Assembly (NCBI GenBank): GCA_030446465.1
Contig: JAUJNI010000002.1
Coordinates: forward strand, 359,895 to 423,894
Length of the DNA: 64,000 nucleotides
Source: Actinomycetota bacterium
GTDB taxonomy: Bacteria > Actinomycetota > CADDZG01 > WHSQ01
Reading direction: 5' to 3'
How positions within the stretch are numbered: the stretch's first letter is position 1; every line of letters begins with the position of its first letter. Below are positions 9,701 to 20,373 of this stretch, in pieces. The position numbers and the translations under genes were made by a program. The notes beneath the pieces were generated by a model. The model searched no databases, was not told where the DNA came from, and saw only the letters and a program-made list of their open reading frames with translations.

Positions 9701-11856
9701 GCGGGGGTTCCCGCTGGGAGCGCGTTGGGCGCGTCGGTGTAGACCATGCTGACGTCGAACGGCTTGCCCGCCTCAACCTGCAGCTCATAGGTGCGCTCGC
9801 GATCGGTCGACAGCACTTCGAAGGCTTCCTCGTCGGCGCGCCACACGTCGTGGTACCAGGTGTTCAGGTCGTCGCCCTCGAAGAACAGGGAGTTGTCCAG
9901 GTTTACGAGCCCGAAGCCCTGGCCGTAGCTCGGCCACTTGCCGTCCTCGGCGCGGTTGCTGCCGTCGTCGCCGGTGTAGTAGCCCTTCATGCGCTCGGCG
10001 CCGTTGGCGAAGATCGCCTTGATGAGCGCTGCAGAAGGATTGTGCCGGCGCTCCACATTTGCGGCGCCCTCACCGAAGCCCTTGCCGTTGGCAGGGCCGT
10101 AGCCGTCCCAGAAGTACTGACGCATCAAGGTCGCGAGGCCCGTGAGCACCGGGGAGGACATCGACGTGCCCTGAAGGGTGTGCTCTTCGTCGGCGCCGCC
10201 GCCTTTGGCCGAGATGACGATCTGGCCGGGCGTTGCGACCGTGGGACCGATCCGGCTGTCGGCGGTCGGTCCGTGCGACGAGAACGATGCCAGCGAGTCG
10301 ATCGACACCATCGGCTGACGTCCGTTGGCCGACGCCGCCGAGGACAGGATGTTCTTGGCCACCGAGGGAGACCCTATGGTGGCGGGTCGTGGCCCGGAGT
10401 TTCCGGCCGACACGGACGGGATCATGTCCTCGTGCTCCCAGATGAACTCATCGAAGCGGTTGGCGTCCTCCAAGTCGATGAGGGGCACGATCAGCCCGTA
10501 GGAGTTGTTGTGCGTGCGCGCATCCTCGTTCGGCACGTAGTTCTTGTAGTCGTCGGGGTTGTATCGCCTCGGCACGCCGCCAGGGTCGCGGGGCCTGTAG
10601 GCCTGGGCCAGCAGGTCGTAGGAGTCCTGGGGCAGCCTCAGTCCACCCGACAGAGTCGAGATGTTCTGGTGCACGAGGCGGGCCGCTGGGGCCATGCCGT
10701 CGGCACGCTGCCACGTCCCGTTGGCGCCGATGTCGCCGGTGACCGAGCCGGCGACGTGCGAGCCATGCGATCCTGCGTCGGGCGGTACCGCACCGGACTC
10801 GCCGATGTCGAAGTAGGCCGCCATCTTGCGGTGATTCGTCTGGTTGTTTGCGACGGTGTTGAGAGCGTTTCTGCTGCTGCCGGCGACCTTCTGGGTGTAG
10901 TCGGCAAGCTTGCAGTTGAGGTTCCCCGAAGCGCAGTCCCTGAAGTAGGCCTGGGCCTTGTTGTTCGGGTCGGTCACGTAGTTGATGGCCGTGTCCGCCA
11001 CGCCGGCGGTCTGCCCCTCACCTGTAAGGCGGCCGACCTTGGCGGCCGCGTAGACGTCGCGGATCCCGGTGTCGGTCACCCACCGGGCGTTCATGTTGAG
11101 CGGCACTGCCTGGCTCGGGACGCCGATCCACTCGACGCCCTGGATTCCGGCAATGGCGGGGATCTGGTCGGCCGAGGCCCGGACCGTGAAGACCTTGTCG
11201 CTGCCCGGCGAGACGAGCGTCACGCCGCCGAGCGAGGCCACCTGGTTCCGAACTGCGTCTACGTTCGGCTCCGTATCGAACACCCAAACGCGGTAGGTCT
11301 GGGGGCCCTCGAGATCCAGAAGGCCGGGAAGCTCAGAGGTCCTGGGTGCGAACTTCCAGCCCGGCTGGTAGAGGCCACTCCAGCGCACTGCATCCGAGGC
11401 GTCGAAGGCTGCCCGTTGCTGCAGCGTCGCCCGAACGAAGTAGGTGCGCTCTGGAACGACGCCTGCGATGGAGGCTCCGGAGTCCCTGATCGCCGTGACC
11501 GCGTCTGGGACGGCGTCGTTGTCCTTCACCTGCACGAGCCAGTAGACGGGATCGTTGGGTGCAAGGTCGTCTATGGCGACGCCCTGGATGAGGCTCGGCG
11601 CCAGCTTGTCGAGAGGATCGAACGCACCGGCCGCGATCCTTACCAAGTTGGAGCCCGGCGCCGTGTACGCGGGCACCGCAGGTCTCGACGAGCTGGTGGG
11701 GAGGTCACTGGTGTCGCCCGCCCCCGTGGTCGCCCCCGTCTGCTGCTGCGCCGAGGTAGTCGCGGGCAACGACAGGAGGCTGCCGATCAACGCGATCGTG
11801 AAGAAGGCTGCGGAAAGCGGTCGGATCCGAGAAGCTCTTGAGCGCACGAAGATCAC
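6742..11856 (-). CDS. Giant secreted S8 (subtilisin-like) serine protease with FN3, jelly-roll and Ig-like C-terminal domains
   Basis: About 1704 residues from the GTG at 11856, preceded by GGGGAAAGGA; a second GTG four codons later is also possible. A signal peptide (RSRASRIRPL, then a hydrophobic core ending TTSAQQQ) is followed by a long prodomain-like region (about 50-270). The catalytic domain has Asp288 in VADTAIN (the usual D-S/T-G is altered), His364 in SHGSHVAGS and Ser565 in GTSMSSP. Then follow a beta domain after the catalytic unit, two fibronectin-III-like segments (VTADTAWATWRTSEPTTGE; SVVTWRTDVSSDSLVLF), a MAM/jelly-roll-like domain opening YTFDQGDEGW, a (DP)4 spacer, and two Ig-like domains at the end. 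There is no LPXTG or membrane anchor. It is probably an exported protease for degrading proteins outside the cell, and is transcribed alone. Confidence 0.92.
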   Translation of the reverse strand: MIFVRSRASRIRPLSAAFFTIALIGSLLSLPATTSAQQQTGATTGAGDTSDLPTSSSRPAVPAYTAPGSNLVRIAAGAFDPLDKLAPSLIQGVAIDDLAPNDPVYWLVQVKDNDAVPDAVTAIRDSGASIAGVVPERTYFVRATLQQRAAFDASDAVRWSGLYQPGWKFAPRTSELPGLLDLEGPQTYRVWVFDTEPNVDAVRNQVASLGGVTLVSPGSDKVFTVRASADQIPAIAGIQGVEWIGVPSQAVPLNMNARWVTDTGIRDVYAAAKVGRLTGEGQTAGVADTAINYVTDPNNKAQAYFRDCASGNLNCKLADYTQKVAGSSRNALNTVANNQTNHRKMAAYFDIGESGAVPPDAGSHGSHVAGSVTGDIGANGTWQRADGMAPAARLVHQNISTLSGGLRLPQDSYDLLAQAYRPRDPGGVPRRYNPDDYKNYVPNEDARTHNNSYGLIVPLIDLEDANRFDEFIWEHEDMIPSVSAGNSGPRPATIGSPSVAKNILSSAASANGRQPMVSIDSLASFSSHGPTADSRIGPTVATPGQIVISAKGGGADEEHTLQGTSMSSPVLTGLATLMRQYFWDGYGPANGKGFGEGAANVERRHNPSAALIKAIFANGAERMKGYYTGDDGSNRAEDGKWPSYGQGFGLVNLDNSLFFEGDDLNTWYHDVWRADEEAFEVLSTDRERTYELQVEAGKPFDVSMVYTDAPNALPAGTPAIVNQVDMTVTGPGPDGQVYFGNNFNSESNPEVDEAETIPGPPDADPLNARINNANNLEERIRIADPQPGTYTITVSAPLILDGPQGFALAASGALTGEGAPARGPGLLPDQDGPPTISNVEITPVTADTAWATWRTSEPTTGEVVVTGAGRTDSFVDSYNVDRKDNDGSREDGFDGMEEGPVETSEEYGDKPMLGTRHEALITGLQGGITYQTSIRAKDRGGITAEAPGGPLETGLDKFGVAAPDVGQFYEGEGDGRRGDEPVGTQMYVGKLDSETGALGAFMFRLPGSVDPSRITGAAVQLQSWHDITQTYQDDARYVVDLLDESVEPEWRTQNYRRIREAKQLARLNPTMADRVGGGVPYTYAFDCEQLGQLKTTLDDDGEERKAAFRALGLPGWEEESLFSYDIGFNRRSRGPIQRPKLVLYLDDGSGGQTDPFPCDPNTAAPTISDITVAPTEAGKETGSVVTWRTDVSSDSLVLFREQGTSDWIEVGSPVRTTHHMVEVKNLNPDKEYEFAVRSAACNGETTTDTNGGQGYQFFLPPPPQPGPRTQISETYTFDQGDEGWTTESKSANPLEPPWQRRPEGHNNSPNAFRKEPYTDEADERLISPAIDYTGGDALASVEFFLSIDTEPEFDFLYVDYSTDGGTEWVTAEAFDGQNESYPAFDKKEVLFKAPAGPLKIRFRFVSDELISSPLFNGVAVDDVSLGRRPAPAQEDPTPRLTEGAPPVSAGAEGLNPPATRAKPTQADLKAGTALCAPATGGGTDPDPDPDPDARSPRDITLDASKNRVRYPNGFQLSGTIDSRDADAPQECTNGVVVDIRRDVVGGDTRYRSFRTATTGEGGGFVVEVERSDRSASYVAKVPRNSQCAAASSNIEYVLVSKQTTIQLSDRRVDKGDTVRITGKVQPCGPPDDPQADHPGDPVFLYKRIDGEFAEVGSKETNAQCEASFKRTIRRDSVFKIKSSKSDDDHEAGASRAKAVEVNGG

Positions 11857-11952
11857 GTGTCCTTTCCCCTGAGGCACCCCCGAGACCCCATCCCCACGGA
11901 CGAGAGTGAGCGCCCACCTGAATTCGAGCAAGCTACCGGAAGATTGGCTCTA

Positions 11953-11964
11953 AATGTTCACATT
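11953..11964. promoter_or_regulatory. Short palindrome upstream of the subtilase gene (possible operator)
   Basis: AATGT-TC-ACATT is an exact inverted repeat in the gap between the subtilase start (11856) and the thiolase stop (12014). It is AT-rich in very GC-rich surroundings and lies where the subtilase promoter must be. The binding protein is unknown, and so short a palindrome can arise by chance. Confidence 0.3.
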
Positions 11965-12013
11965 CCTGCTCGGGATTTCGGTGAGCGGCGCCGACGGCAC
12001 CGGCCTGAGGGGG

Positions 12014-13177
12014 CTAGCTCAGGCGCTCCACGATCATGGCCATGCCCTGCCCCCCGCCCACACACATGGTCTCGAGCCCAACGGTGCCATCAGTGGTGGC
12101 GAGCCCGTTGAGCAGGGTGTTCATGATCCTGGCCCCCGTCATCCCGTAGGGATGCCCCAGCGCAATGGCTCCGCCGTTCGGGTTGAAGCGGTCGTCGAAC
12201 GGATCCATCCCAACCTCCCGGCAGACCGGGAGCACCTGGGCCGCGAACGCCTCGTTCAGCTCCATGATGTCGATGTCGTCGATGGACATCCCCGCCTGCT
12301 TCAGCACCTTGCGCACCGCCTCGATGGGTCCCACGCCCATGATCTCAGGCGCCACCGCCGACACCGATGACGCGACGATCCTCGCCAGGGGCTTCAGCCC
12401 CAACTGGCGCGCCCGTTCCTGGCTTACGACGAGGACGGCGGCGGCACCGTCGTTCAGAGGGCACGAGTTGCCTGCCGTCACCTTCCCGTCGGGTCTGAAC
12501 GCGGGGTCGAGTGCCTGAAGCTTCTGAAGCGTCGAGCTGGGCCGGGGGCCGTCGTCTGCCTCCACGACCGTCCCCTCGGCTGTGGGATAGGAAGAGAGCT
12601 CGCGGTCAAAGAAACCGGACCTTTGGGCTTCCACGGCGCGCTCCTGGCTTCGCTGAGCGAAGCGGTCCATCTCGTCCCTGCTGACGTCGTAGCGTTCGGC
12701 GACGTTTTCTGCCGTGAGCCCCATCGGGATGTAGACGTTCGCGATCTCGGCGTCGTCGCCGAACAGCTTGGGATGGAGCTCTTCGGTGTCCTTGGGGTAG
12801 CCGTCGACCTGCGAGATCGACTCCACGCCTCCTGCGAGATAGACGTCGCCCTCTCCAGCCTTGATCGCGTGAAACGCCATGCGGATGGTCTGGAGGCTCG
12901 ACGCGCAGAAGCGGTTGATCGTGGCTCCGGGAACATGCTCCGGCAGGCCCGCGAGCAATGCCGCCCGCCGTCCCAGGTTCATGCCCTGTTTCTGCTCGGG
13001 AAAGCCGCACCCGATCATGACGTCGGTGATCTCTCCTGGGTCGACCTCGGGGGCCTTCTTCAAGGTCTCTTGGATTGCGAACGCCATCAGGTCGTCGGGG
13101 CGGACGTCTGCCAGCGATCCTTTCCTGGCGCGGCCTATCGGGGTCCGAGCAACAGCGGCGATGACGGCTTCTGGCAT
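12014..13177 (-). CDS. Acetyl-CoA C-acyltransferase (thiolase)
   Basis: A 387-residue thiolase, the normal length. The acyl-accepting Cys91 lies in NRFCASSLQT, the active-site His in GHPYGMTGARI near the C-terminus, and the second catalytic Cys in CVGGGQGMAM. The NEAFAAQ motif is present as ELNEAFAAQVLPV. It cleaves 3-ketoacyl-CoA in beta-oxidation or condenses acyl-CoAs; the sequence style (MPEAVIAAVARTPIGRARKGSLADVRPDDL) matches the broad-range FadA-type enzymes of actinobacteria. No hydratase/dehydrogenase partner gene is adjacent. The gene is transcribed leftward from a 157-base divergent gap shared with the cupredoxin gene. Confidence 0.95.
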   Translation of the reverse strand: MPEAVIAAVARTPIGRARKGSLADVRPDDLMAFAIQETLKKAPEVDPGEITDVMIGCGFPEQKQGMNLGRRAALLAGLPEHVPGATINRFCASSLQTIRMAFHAIKAGEGDVYLAGGVESISQVDGYPKDTEELHPKLFGDDAEIANVYIPMGLTAENVAERYDVSRDEMDRFAQRSQERAVEAQRSGFFDRELSSYPTAEGTVVEADDGPRPSSTLQKLQALDPAFRPDGKVTAGNSCPLNDGAAAVLVVSQERARQLGLKPLARIVASSVSAVAPEIMGVGPIEAVRKVLKQAGMSIDDIDIMELNEAFAAQVLPVCREVGMDPFDDRFNPNGGAIALGHPYGMTGARIMNTLLNGLATTDGTVGLETMCVGGGQGMAMIVERLS

Positions 13178-13334
13178 GTCGTTCTCCTTGGTTGGTGGGA
13201 GATCACGAGACTAAGCGCGGCCGCACCGTCGCCCGAAGTGGATGGTCCGGCGTAACAACAGCGACTCCCTTTCACGTTGATCTTGCCAGCGGCTAGCCTG
13301 CACCTCGCCGGCTGGATCTCGACAAGGAGGAAAG

Positions 13335-13718
13335 ATGCGGAGTCGTCACCTTTGGATTCTTCGAATAACTACGGTTGTGGCGTTTGCCGCTGTGCTCTTC
13401 GCCGCGTGCGGTGGCGATGACGGAGGTGGAGCCGAAGGAGAGGACGAGGGGGGCTCGAGCATCTCTTTGTCCGCGGTCGACAACTCTTTTGAGCCAGCTG
13501 AGCTGGAGGTGCCCTCGAGCGGGCAGGTCACGGTCGAGTTCACCAACGACGGCGACAATCCCCACACCTTTACGAGCGACGAGGGTGGCTTCGACAGCGG
13601 CACGGTTGAGGGTGGGCAATCCAAGACCGTGACGTTTGAAGCTCCCGACAAGGAGATCTCCTTTCTCTGCACCGTCCACGGGGAGTCGATGAGCGGAACC
13701 ATCGTTCCGGAGGGTTGA
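13335..13718 (+). CDS. Cupredoxin-domain lipoprotein (probable type 1 copper protein)
   Basis: A 127-residue lipoprotein: a signal with lipobox FAAC, an acidic Gly-rich linker, then a plastocyanin-like domain of about 85 residues. The copper ligands are all visible in their standard order: His in DNPHTF, and Cys, His and Met in FLCTVHGESM. The ligand loop spacing (C-x2-H-x3-M) fits a small blue copper protein. It should sit on the outer face of the membrane and pass electrons or bind copper; the partner is unknown. A clear RBS (AAGGAGG) precedes the ATG. The thermonuclease gene follows after 68 bases and may be co-transcribed. Confidence 0.88.
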   Translation: MRSRHLWILRITTVVAFAAVLFAACGGDDGGGAEGEDEGGSSISLSAVDNSFEPAELEVPSSGQVTVEFTNDGDNPHTFTSDEGGFDSGTVEGGQSKTVTFEAPDKEISFLCTVHGESMSGTIVPEG

Positions 13719-13786
13719 TCCAACCGGATCGCGGTTCGCATGGCGCGGGCCACGTTGCGGTCGTAGTCGCGCCTTAGCCTGAGTGG

Positions 13787-14356
13787 ATGCCCAGACGCTT
13801 TGTGGTCTCTTTCCTGTGCGCGGCGCTGGTGGCTTGCGGTGGCCATGCAGTCGATCTCAGCCGTCAGGCCCCCGCAACCCTGGCGCAGGAACCGCAAGGG
13901 TTCGAGCGGGCAACGGTCACCAGGGTGATCGACGGGGACACCATCGAGGTCCAGATCATCGAACGAAGGGACGGACCCGGAGCGGGGGCCGCGGAGGTCG
14001 GACAGCGGTACGACGTGCGGCTGGTCGGCATCGACACTCCCGAATCGGTAAAGCCCAACTCGCCGGTCGAGTGCTACGGCAAGGAAGCTTCCGCCGCCAC
14101 CGCAGCGTTGCTGGAAGGTTCCGAGGTCACGCTCATCAAGGACGTCGAGGAGGCCGATCAATACGACAGGATCCTTCGTTACGTCTACCTCGGCGAGGAG
14201 ATGGCGAACGCCCGGCTAGTCGTGAACGGCTACGCGGCGGTCTATACCTATCCGCCGAACGTCCGCCACGCGGACCTGTTCGTCCAACTCCAGCGGGAAG
14301 CAAGAAAAGAGGATCGCGGCTTGTGGTCTCAAGACACGTGTGCCGGCAACAGCTAA
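13787..14356 (+). CDS. Thermonuclease-family (SNase-like) lipoprotein
   Basis: A 189-residue exported nuclease. The N-terminus has a lipobox (LVAC), placing it on the outer membrane face. The staphylococcal-nuclease (TNase) domain spans residues about 43-183: VTRVIDGDTIEV with the metal-binding Asp, VRLVGIDTPES with the catalytic Arg and Asp, ECYGKEASAAT with the catalytic Glu region, and DQYDRILRYVYLG with the second Arg. NARLVVNGYAAVYTYPPN and the final EDRGLW are also typical. It hydrolyses DNA or RNA, probably for nutrient scavenging. The ATG lies close to the preceding gene without a strong RBS. Confidence 0.9.
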   Translation: MPRRFVVSFLCAALVACGGHAVDLSRQAPATLAQEPQGFERATVTRVIDGDTIEVQIIERRDGPGAGAAEVGQRYDVRLVGIDTPESVKPNSPVECYGKEASAATAALLEGSEVTLIKDVEEADQYDRILRYVYLGEEMANARLVVNGYAAVYTYPPNVRHADLFVQLQREARKEDRGLWSQDTCAGNS

Positions 14357-14441
14357 GAGGTAGTTCTCGAAGCTGGTTAGATCGAGGCAGGCGACGCCGA
14401 CGGAGACCGCGAGGCGGCCCGGCCCAACACATGGAGACACG

Positions 14442-16834
<2,393 letters not shown>

Positions 16835-17097
16835 CCGAGCGCCACCGTGAGACGAGTTCTCTCATCTGTTTTCGACTCGTCCACTCCACCGTCGATACGC
16901 CCTCCCGAACAGCCCATCGAGTTCTGCACCAGACTGCTGCAGTCAAGTTGGCCCCTGGCCAGCTACGAGAGGCGCGCGAGCCTGATCGCTGAAGCGAAGC
17001 GCAGCGTAGTCATTACGCGGTTTCTGGCAACGTTCGTCCTCGCCAAGTCGACCGGCTAGAGCCGATTCGTGTCGTACCCCCGCGTCATGATGATGGC
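16835..17097. other. Intergenic region of 263 bases without recognisable content
   Basis: Between the UvrA-like gene and the DUF222-HNH gene. Short open frames exist on both strands (for example 16847-17059 on +), but none has a ribosome site, a recognisable domain or codon use like the neighbours. No hairpin terminator, tRNA or repeat was seen. Confidence 0.5.
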
Positions 17098-18207
17098 ATG
17101 GGAACGGACATCCTGGCTGCCATCGAAGGGCTCGAAAAGGAGAACGCAAACCTCGAACCCGAGCTCCTTACGACCGCGGCCGCGCGCGAGCTGATGGCCG
17201 CATACGCCCGGGCCGAAAAGCTGGTCGCGTTCGGGATCGCGGCGCTGTCCCACAAGCTCGACGACTCTGCGGAGCTGGCACGGGTGACCGGCTCGTCGGT
17301 CGGCAAGGCCAAGAGCGTGGTCGCCACGGGCAGGGTGATGGCGGCATCGGAAGAGCTGAGCGCGGCCCTCCAGCAGGGGGACATCTCACTCGATCAAGCC
17401 GTCGAGATCGCAGCCGCCGAAGAGTCGGCTCCCGGTACCGCTGCAGAGCTGGTGACGATTGCTCAGGAGGAGTCATTCCACGTGCTCAAGGACAAGGCGC
17501 GTCAGAAGAAGCTCGAGGCCGAGCAGCATCGTGATCTCGGCGCCCGTCAACATGCCGCCCGCAGGGCCCACAGCCACCGCGGCGAGCTCGGCATGATGCA
17601 CATCCACATCGAGCTCGAGCCCCACGTCGGTGCACCCATCGTGGCGCGGGCCGAGGCCGAGGGGCAGCGACTCGCCCGCAAGGCCAAGGGCGCAGGCGCC
17701 GACGAGCCCTTCCACCGCCATCTCGCCGACGCCTACGCGTCGCTGCTGGCGGGCTTGGGCAGCGGGCGCGCCAAGCGCCCCGAGCTGGTCGTGCTGGTGA
17801 GCCACGAGGTCGCCAAGAGGGGCTGGACCGATGTGCGCGCGGGCGAGGTCTGCAAGATCCCCGGCGTCGGGCCGGTCGCACCAGGGGTGGCCAAGCAGAT
17901 CGCCAAGGATGCCTTTTTAAACGGCGTCTTCTACGACGGCAAGGACCTCAGACAGTTCAAGCGCTGGTCACGAGACATCTCGATCGAGCTGCGGGTCGCG
18001 CTCGAGCTGGGCGAGGGGCCCGGGTTCAACGGGGTCCTCTGCACCGACTGCGGCAACCGCTTCAGGACCGAGTTCGATCACCAGGTGCCGCGCGTATCGG
18101 GCGGCCCCAACTCCACAGGAAACTTGAGGCCGCGCTGCTGGTCGTGCCACCGTGCCAAAACCGCCCGTGATCGGCGGGCCGGGCGCCTGCGACGTCCCGA
18201 CCCCTGA
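17098..18207 (+). CDS. DUF222 and HNH-endonuclease-domain protein
   Basis: A 369-residue member of the actinobacterial DUF222/13E12-repeat family. Residues about 20-240 form the mostly helical DUF222 region. The C-terminal HNH domain (about 315-360) has the zinc pair CTDCG, the HNH core FDHQVPRVSGGPNSTGNL with the metal-binding His and Asn, and a second pair CWSCHRAKT. Proteins of this family occur in many copies in actinobacterial genomes and are often carried by mobile or variable regions; the DNA target and function are unknown. Alternative starts downstream cannot be excluded because no clear ribosome site precedes the ATG at 17098. Confidence 0.9.
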   Translation: MGTDILAAIEGLEKENANLEPELLTTAAARELMAAYARAEKLVAFGIAALSHKLDDSAELARVTGSSVGKAKSVVATGRVMAASEELSAALQQGDISLDQAVEIAAAEESAPGTAAELVTIAQEESFHVLKDKARQKKLEAEQHRDLGARQHAARRAHSHRGELGMMHIHIELEPHVGAPIVARAEAEGQRLARKAKGAGADEPFHRHLADAYASLLAGLGSGRAKRPELVVLVSHEVAKRGWTDVRAGEVCKIPGVGPVAPGVAKQIAKDAFLNGVFYDGKDLRQFKRWSRDISIELRVALELGEGPGFNGVLCTDCGNRFRTEFDHQVPRVSGGPNSTGNLRPRCWSCHRAKTARDRRAGRLRRPDP

Positions 18208-18285
18208 CCTTCTCCCACCGTTGTCATGACTGCATCGAGCTGAACCCGTGGAATGTGCGCCCAACGCCGAGGTACCGTCGGCAGC

Positions 18286-19473
18286 GTGACTGCTGAGGCT
18301 GTTACGCCGCCGAGCCGACGGATTCTGCGCGAGGAGGGTGTCGAGGCGCGCGTGTCGCCGCTCGAGCTGTTCTTCGACCTTGTCTTCGTCTTCGCGCTGA
18401 CCAAGGTCACGTCGGGAATGGCCGGCGACCCTACGTTCACCGGCCTGCTGCACGGGATGCTCGTGCTCGTCCCGCTGTACTGGGCCTGGTCCGGGTACGC
18501 GTGGCTGACGAGTACCGTCGATCCCGAGCTCGTGCTCACCCGGGTCGTGATGTTCGCGGCGATGGTCGGCATGGGGATCGCCGCGATCGCGACGCCTGGG
18601 GCGTTCGGCGAGGACACGCTGGCGTGGGGCTTGGGATACCTGATGGTTCGGCTCGTCCACGTCGCGCTGTTCGCCGTTGCCGCGCGCGGCAACCCGGATC
18701 TCCTGCGGCAGGTCATGAGCCTCGTCCGGGCACTCGCACCGGGCACCGGCCTCATTCTCGTCGCCGGGCTCGCGTTCGACGGGACCGCCCGAGACCTGCT
18801 GTGGCTCGCGGCGATCGTGCTCGACTTTGGGATCGTCCTCGGCGCGGGCGTCGAGGGCTGGGTCGTGCATGCGGAGCACTTCGCCGAGCGCTTCGGCCTG
18901 GTGCTCATCATCGCCCTGGGCGAGTCGATCGTCGCGATCGGCGCCGGGGACTTCGACCTCGGCGTCTCGGAGATCGCCGCCGGCGCGGTCGCCATCCTGA
19001 TCATCGGCATGCTGTGGTGGGCGTACTTCGACGTGTACGCGCTGGTCGCCGAAAAACGCTTTCACGAAGCGGTCGGGGTCGAGCAACTGCGCATCGCCCG
19101 TGACTCCTACGCGTTGTTGCACCTGCCGATGATCGCCGGCATCGTGCTCTTCGCCCTTGGTGTCAAGAAGGTGCTGGAGCACACCGGGAACCCGATGAAG
19201 GAGATGCCCGCCGTCGCGCTGTGCGGCGGGTTGGCGCTCTACGCGCTGGCCTACGTCGCGTTCCGTCGGCGCAACACCGGGAGCTTCTCGGCGCCCCGCA
19301 CCGTCGCGGGTCTCGCGTGCCTTGCGGTCATCCCGCTCGCGCTGCAAGCGACCGCACTCGTCGCCCTCGCCGTGCTCGCTCTGATCTGGACCACGCTAAT
19401 CGTCCTCGAGACGATCAGGTACGGGAGCTACCGTCAAGAGGTGCGCAGCGCTCGTGCCCACCATCCCCTATGA
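18286..19473 (+). CDS. Low-temperature-requirement protein A (LtrA) family membrane protein
   Basis: About 395 residues with roughly ten to twelve hydrophobic segments. The family signature VSPLELFFDLVFVFALTKVT lies just after the N-terminus, and a second conserved block HFAERFGLVLIIALGESIVAIG lies mid-protein. LtrA was named from a Listeria mutant unable to grow in the cold; the molecular function is not known. I prefer the GTG at 18286 over the in-frame ATG at 18253, because conserved sequence begins only after it and no ribosome site favours the earlier start. An attC-like palindrome follows 7 bases after the stop. Confidence 0.9.
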   Translation: MTAEAVTPPSRRILREEGVEARVSPLELFFDLVFVFALTKVTSGMAGDPTFTGLLHGMLVLVPLYWAWSGYAWLTSTVDPELVLTRVVMFAAMVGMGIAAIATPGAFGEDTLAWGLGYLMVRLVHVALFAVAARGNPDLLRQVMSLVRALAPGTGLILVAGLAFDGTARDLLWLAAIVLDFGIVLGAGVEGWVVHAEHFAERFGLVLIIALGESIVAIGAGDFDLGVSEIAAGAVAILIIGMLWWAYFDVYALVAEKRFHEAVGVEQLRIARDSYALLHLPMIAGIVLFALGVKKVLEHTGNPMKEMPAVALCGGLALYALAYVAFRRRNTGSFSAPRTVAGLACLAVIPLALQATALVALAVLALIWTTLIVLETIRYGSYRQEVRSARAHHPL

Positions 19474-19479
19474 CGCCGT

Positions 19480-19529
19480 CCGCCTAACCGGTGCGCAGTG
19501 CGTTCGCCAGGGCTCGCGGAGTTAGGCGG
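19480..19529. other. attC-like inverted repeat
   Basis: CCGCCTAAC at 19480-19488 and its exact reverse complement GTTAGGCGG at 19521-19529 flank 32 bases. The inner seven bases of each arm, GCCTAAC and GTTAGGC, fit the integron inverse-core (RYYYAAC) and core (GTTRRRY) consensus in the right order. It lies between the LtrA stop and the methyltransferase start. The total length (about 50 bases) is below the usual attC minimum, and I see no convincing L-box pairing inside, so a simple terminator-like hairpin is the main alternative. Confidence 0.35.
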
Positions 19530-19594
19530 TCTCGTCGAGCGGTAAGCGAGGGCCCGGCATCGCTTTGCGTCAGTGTGCGGGGTAGGTTCCGGCA

Positions 19595-20353
19595 ATGCAT
19601 GACGACGACGGCTACTTCGACGAGCGGGTCGCCGCTCGCTACGACGAGTCGGAGGCCGAGATGTTCGACCCCGCGGTCCTCGACCCGGTCATCGACCTCC
19701 TCGTCGAGATCACCGGCAGCGGACGCGCGCTCGAGCTCGGGATCGGCACGGGCCGGATCGCGTTACCGCTCGCGCAGCGGGGAGTGCCGGTGCACGGGAT
19801 CGAGTTGTCGAACGCGATGGTCGGGAGGCTGCGCGCGAAGTCAGGCGGCGAAGACATCGGCGTGACGATCGGTGACTTCACGACGACGGCCGTGGACGGG
19901 ACCTTCTCCGTCGTCTACCTGGTCTTCAACACGATCATGAACCTGACGACGCAGGCCGCCCAGGTCGCCTGCTTCCGGAACGCTGCCGCGCATCTCGAGC
20001 CCGGCGGCTGCTTCGTCATCGAGGTGGGCGTCCCCGGGCTCCAACGGCTCCCGCCCGGAGAAACCATTCGTGCCTTCGAGGTGAGCGAGAACAAATGGGG
20101 GTTCGACGAAATCGACGTCGCTACGCAACGCCTCACGTCCCATCACTTCGAGATCGTCGACGGAACGGTCGAGCGCCTCTCGATTCCGTTCCGGTACGCG
20201 TGGCCCTCGGAGCTCGACCTCATGGCACAACTCGCCGGGATGAGGTTGCGGGAGCGCTGGAGCGGGTGGAGGCGGGAGCCGTTCACAGGCGACAGCCGCC
20301 AACACGTCTCAGTCTGGGCCAAGCCGCCTCCAGGTCACGTGGTTGGACAGTAG
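19595..20353 (+). CDS. Class I SAM-dependent methyltransferase
   Basis: A 252-residue Rossmann-fold methyltransferase. Motif I is ALELGIGTGRIALPLAQRG, followed by the ribose-binding acidic residue in VHGIELSNAMV, motif II/post-I TIGDFTTTAVDGTFSVVYLVFNTI and the motif LEPGGCFVIEVG. The N-terminal block DGYFDERVAARYDES is typical of the small-molecule methyltransferases annotated as class I. The methyl acceptor cannot be predicted. The gene stands alone between an attC-like palindrome and the metal-transport cluster and ends with a C-terminal Pro-rich tail. Confidence 0.9.
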   Translation: MHDDDGYFDERVAARYDESEAEMFDPAVLDPVIDLLVEITGSGRALELGIGTGRIALPLAQRGVPVHGIELSNAMVGRLRAKSGGEDIGVTIGDFTTTAVDGTFSVVYLVFNTIMNLTTQAAQVACFRNAAAHLEPGGCFVIEVGVPGLQRLPPGETIRAFEVSENKWGFDEIDVATQRLTSHHFEIVDGTVERLSIPFRYAWPSELDLMAQLAGMRLRERWSGWRREPFTGDSRQHVSVWAKPPPGHVVGQ

Positions 20354-20373
20354 TGTTAACCGTGGCTAAACTT

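Noticed and set aside
9850-11841. 663-codon open frame on the + strand
   Set aside because: Antisense to the subtilase catalytic and prodomain region; no domain or ribosome site, and typical of GC-rich shadow frames.
16847-17059. 70-codon open frame after the UvrA-like gene
   Set aside because: No ribosome site, no recognisable sequence, overlapping alternative frames on the other strand.
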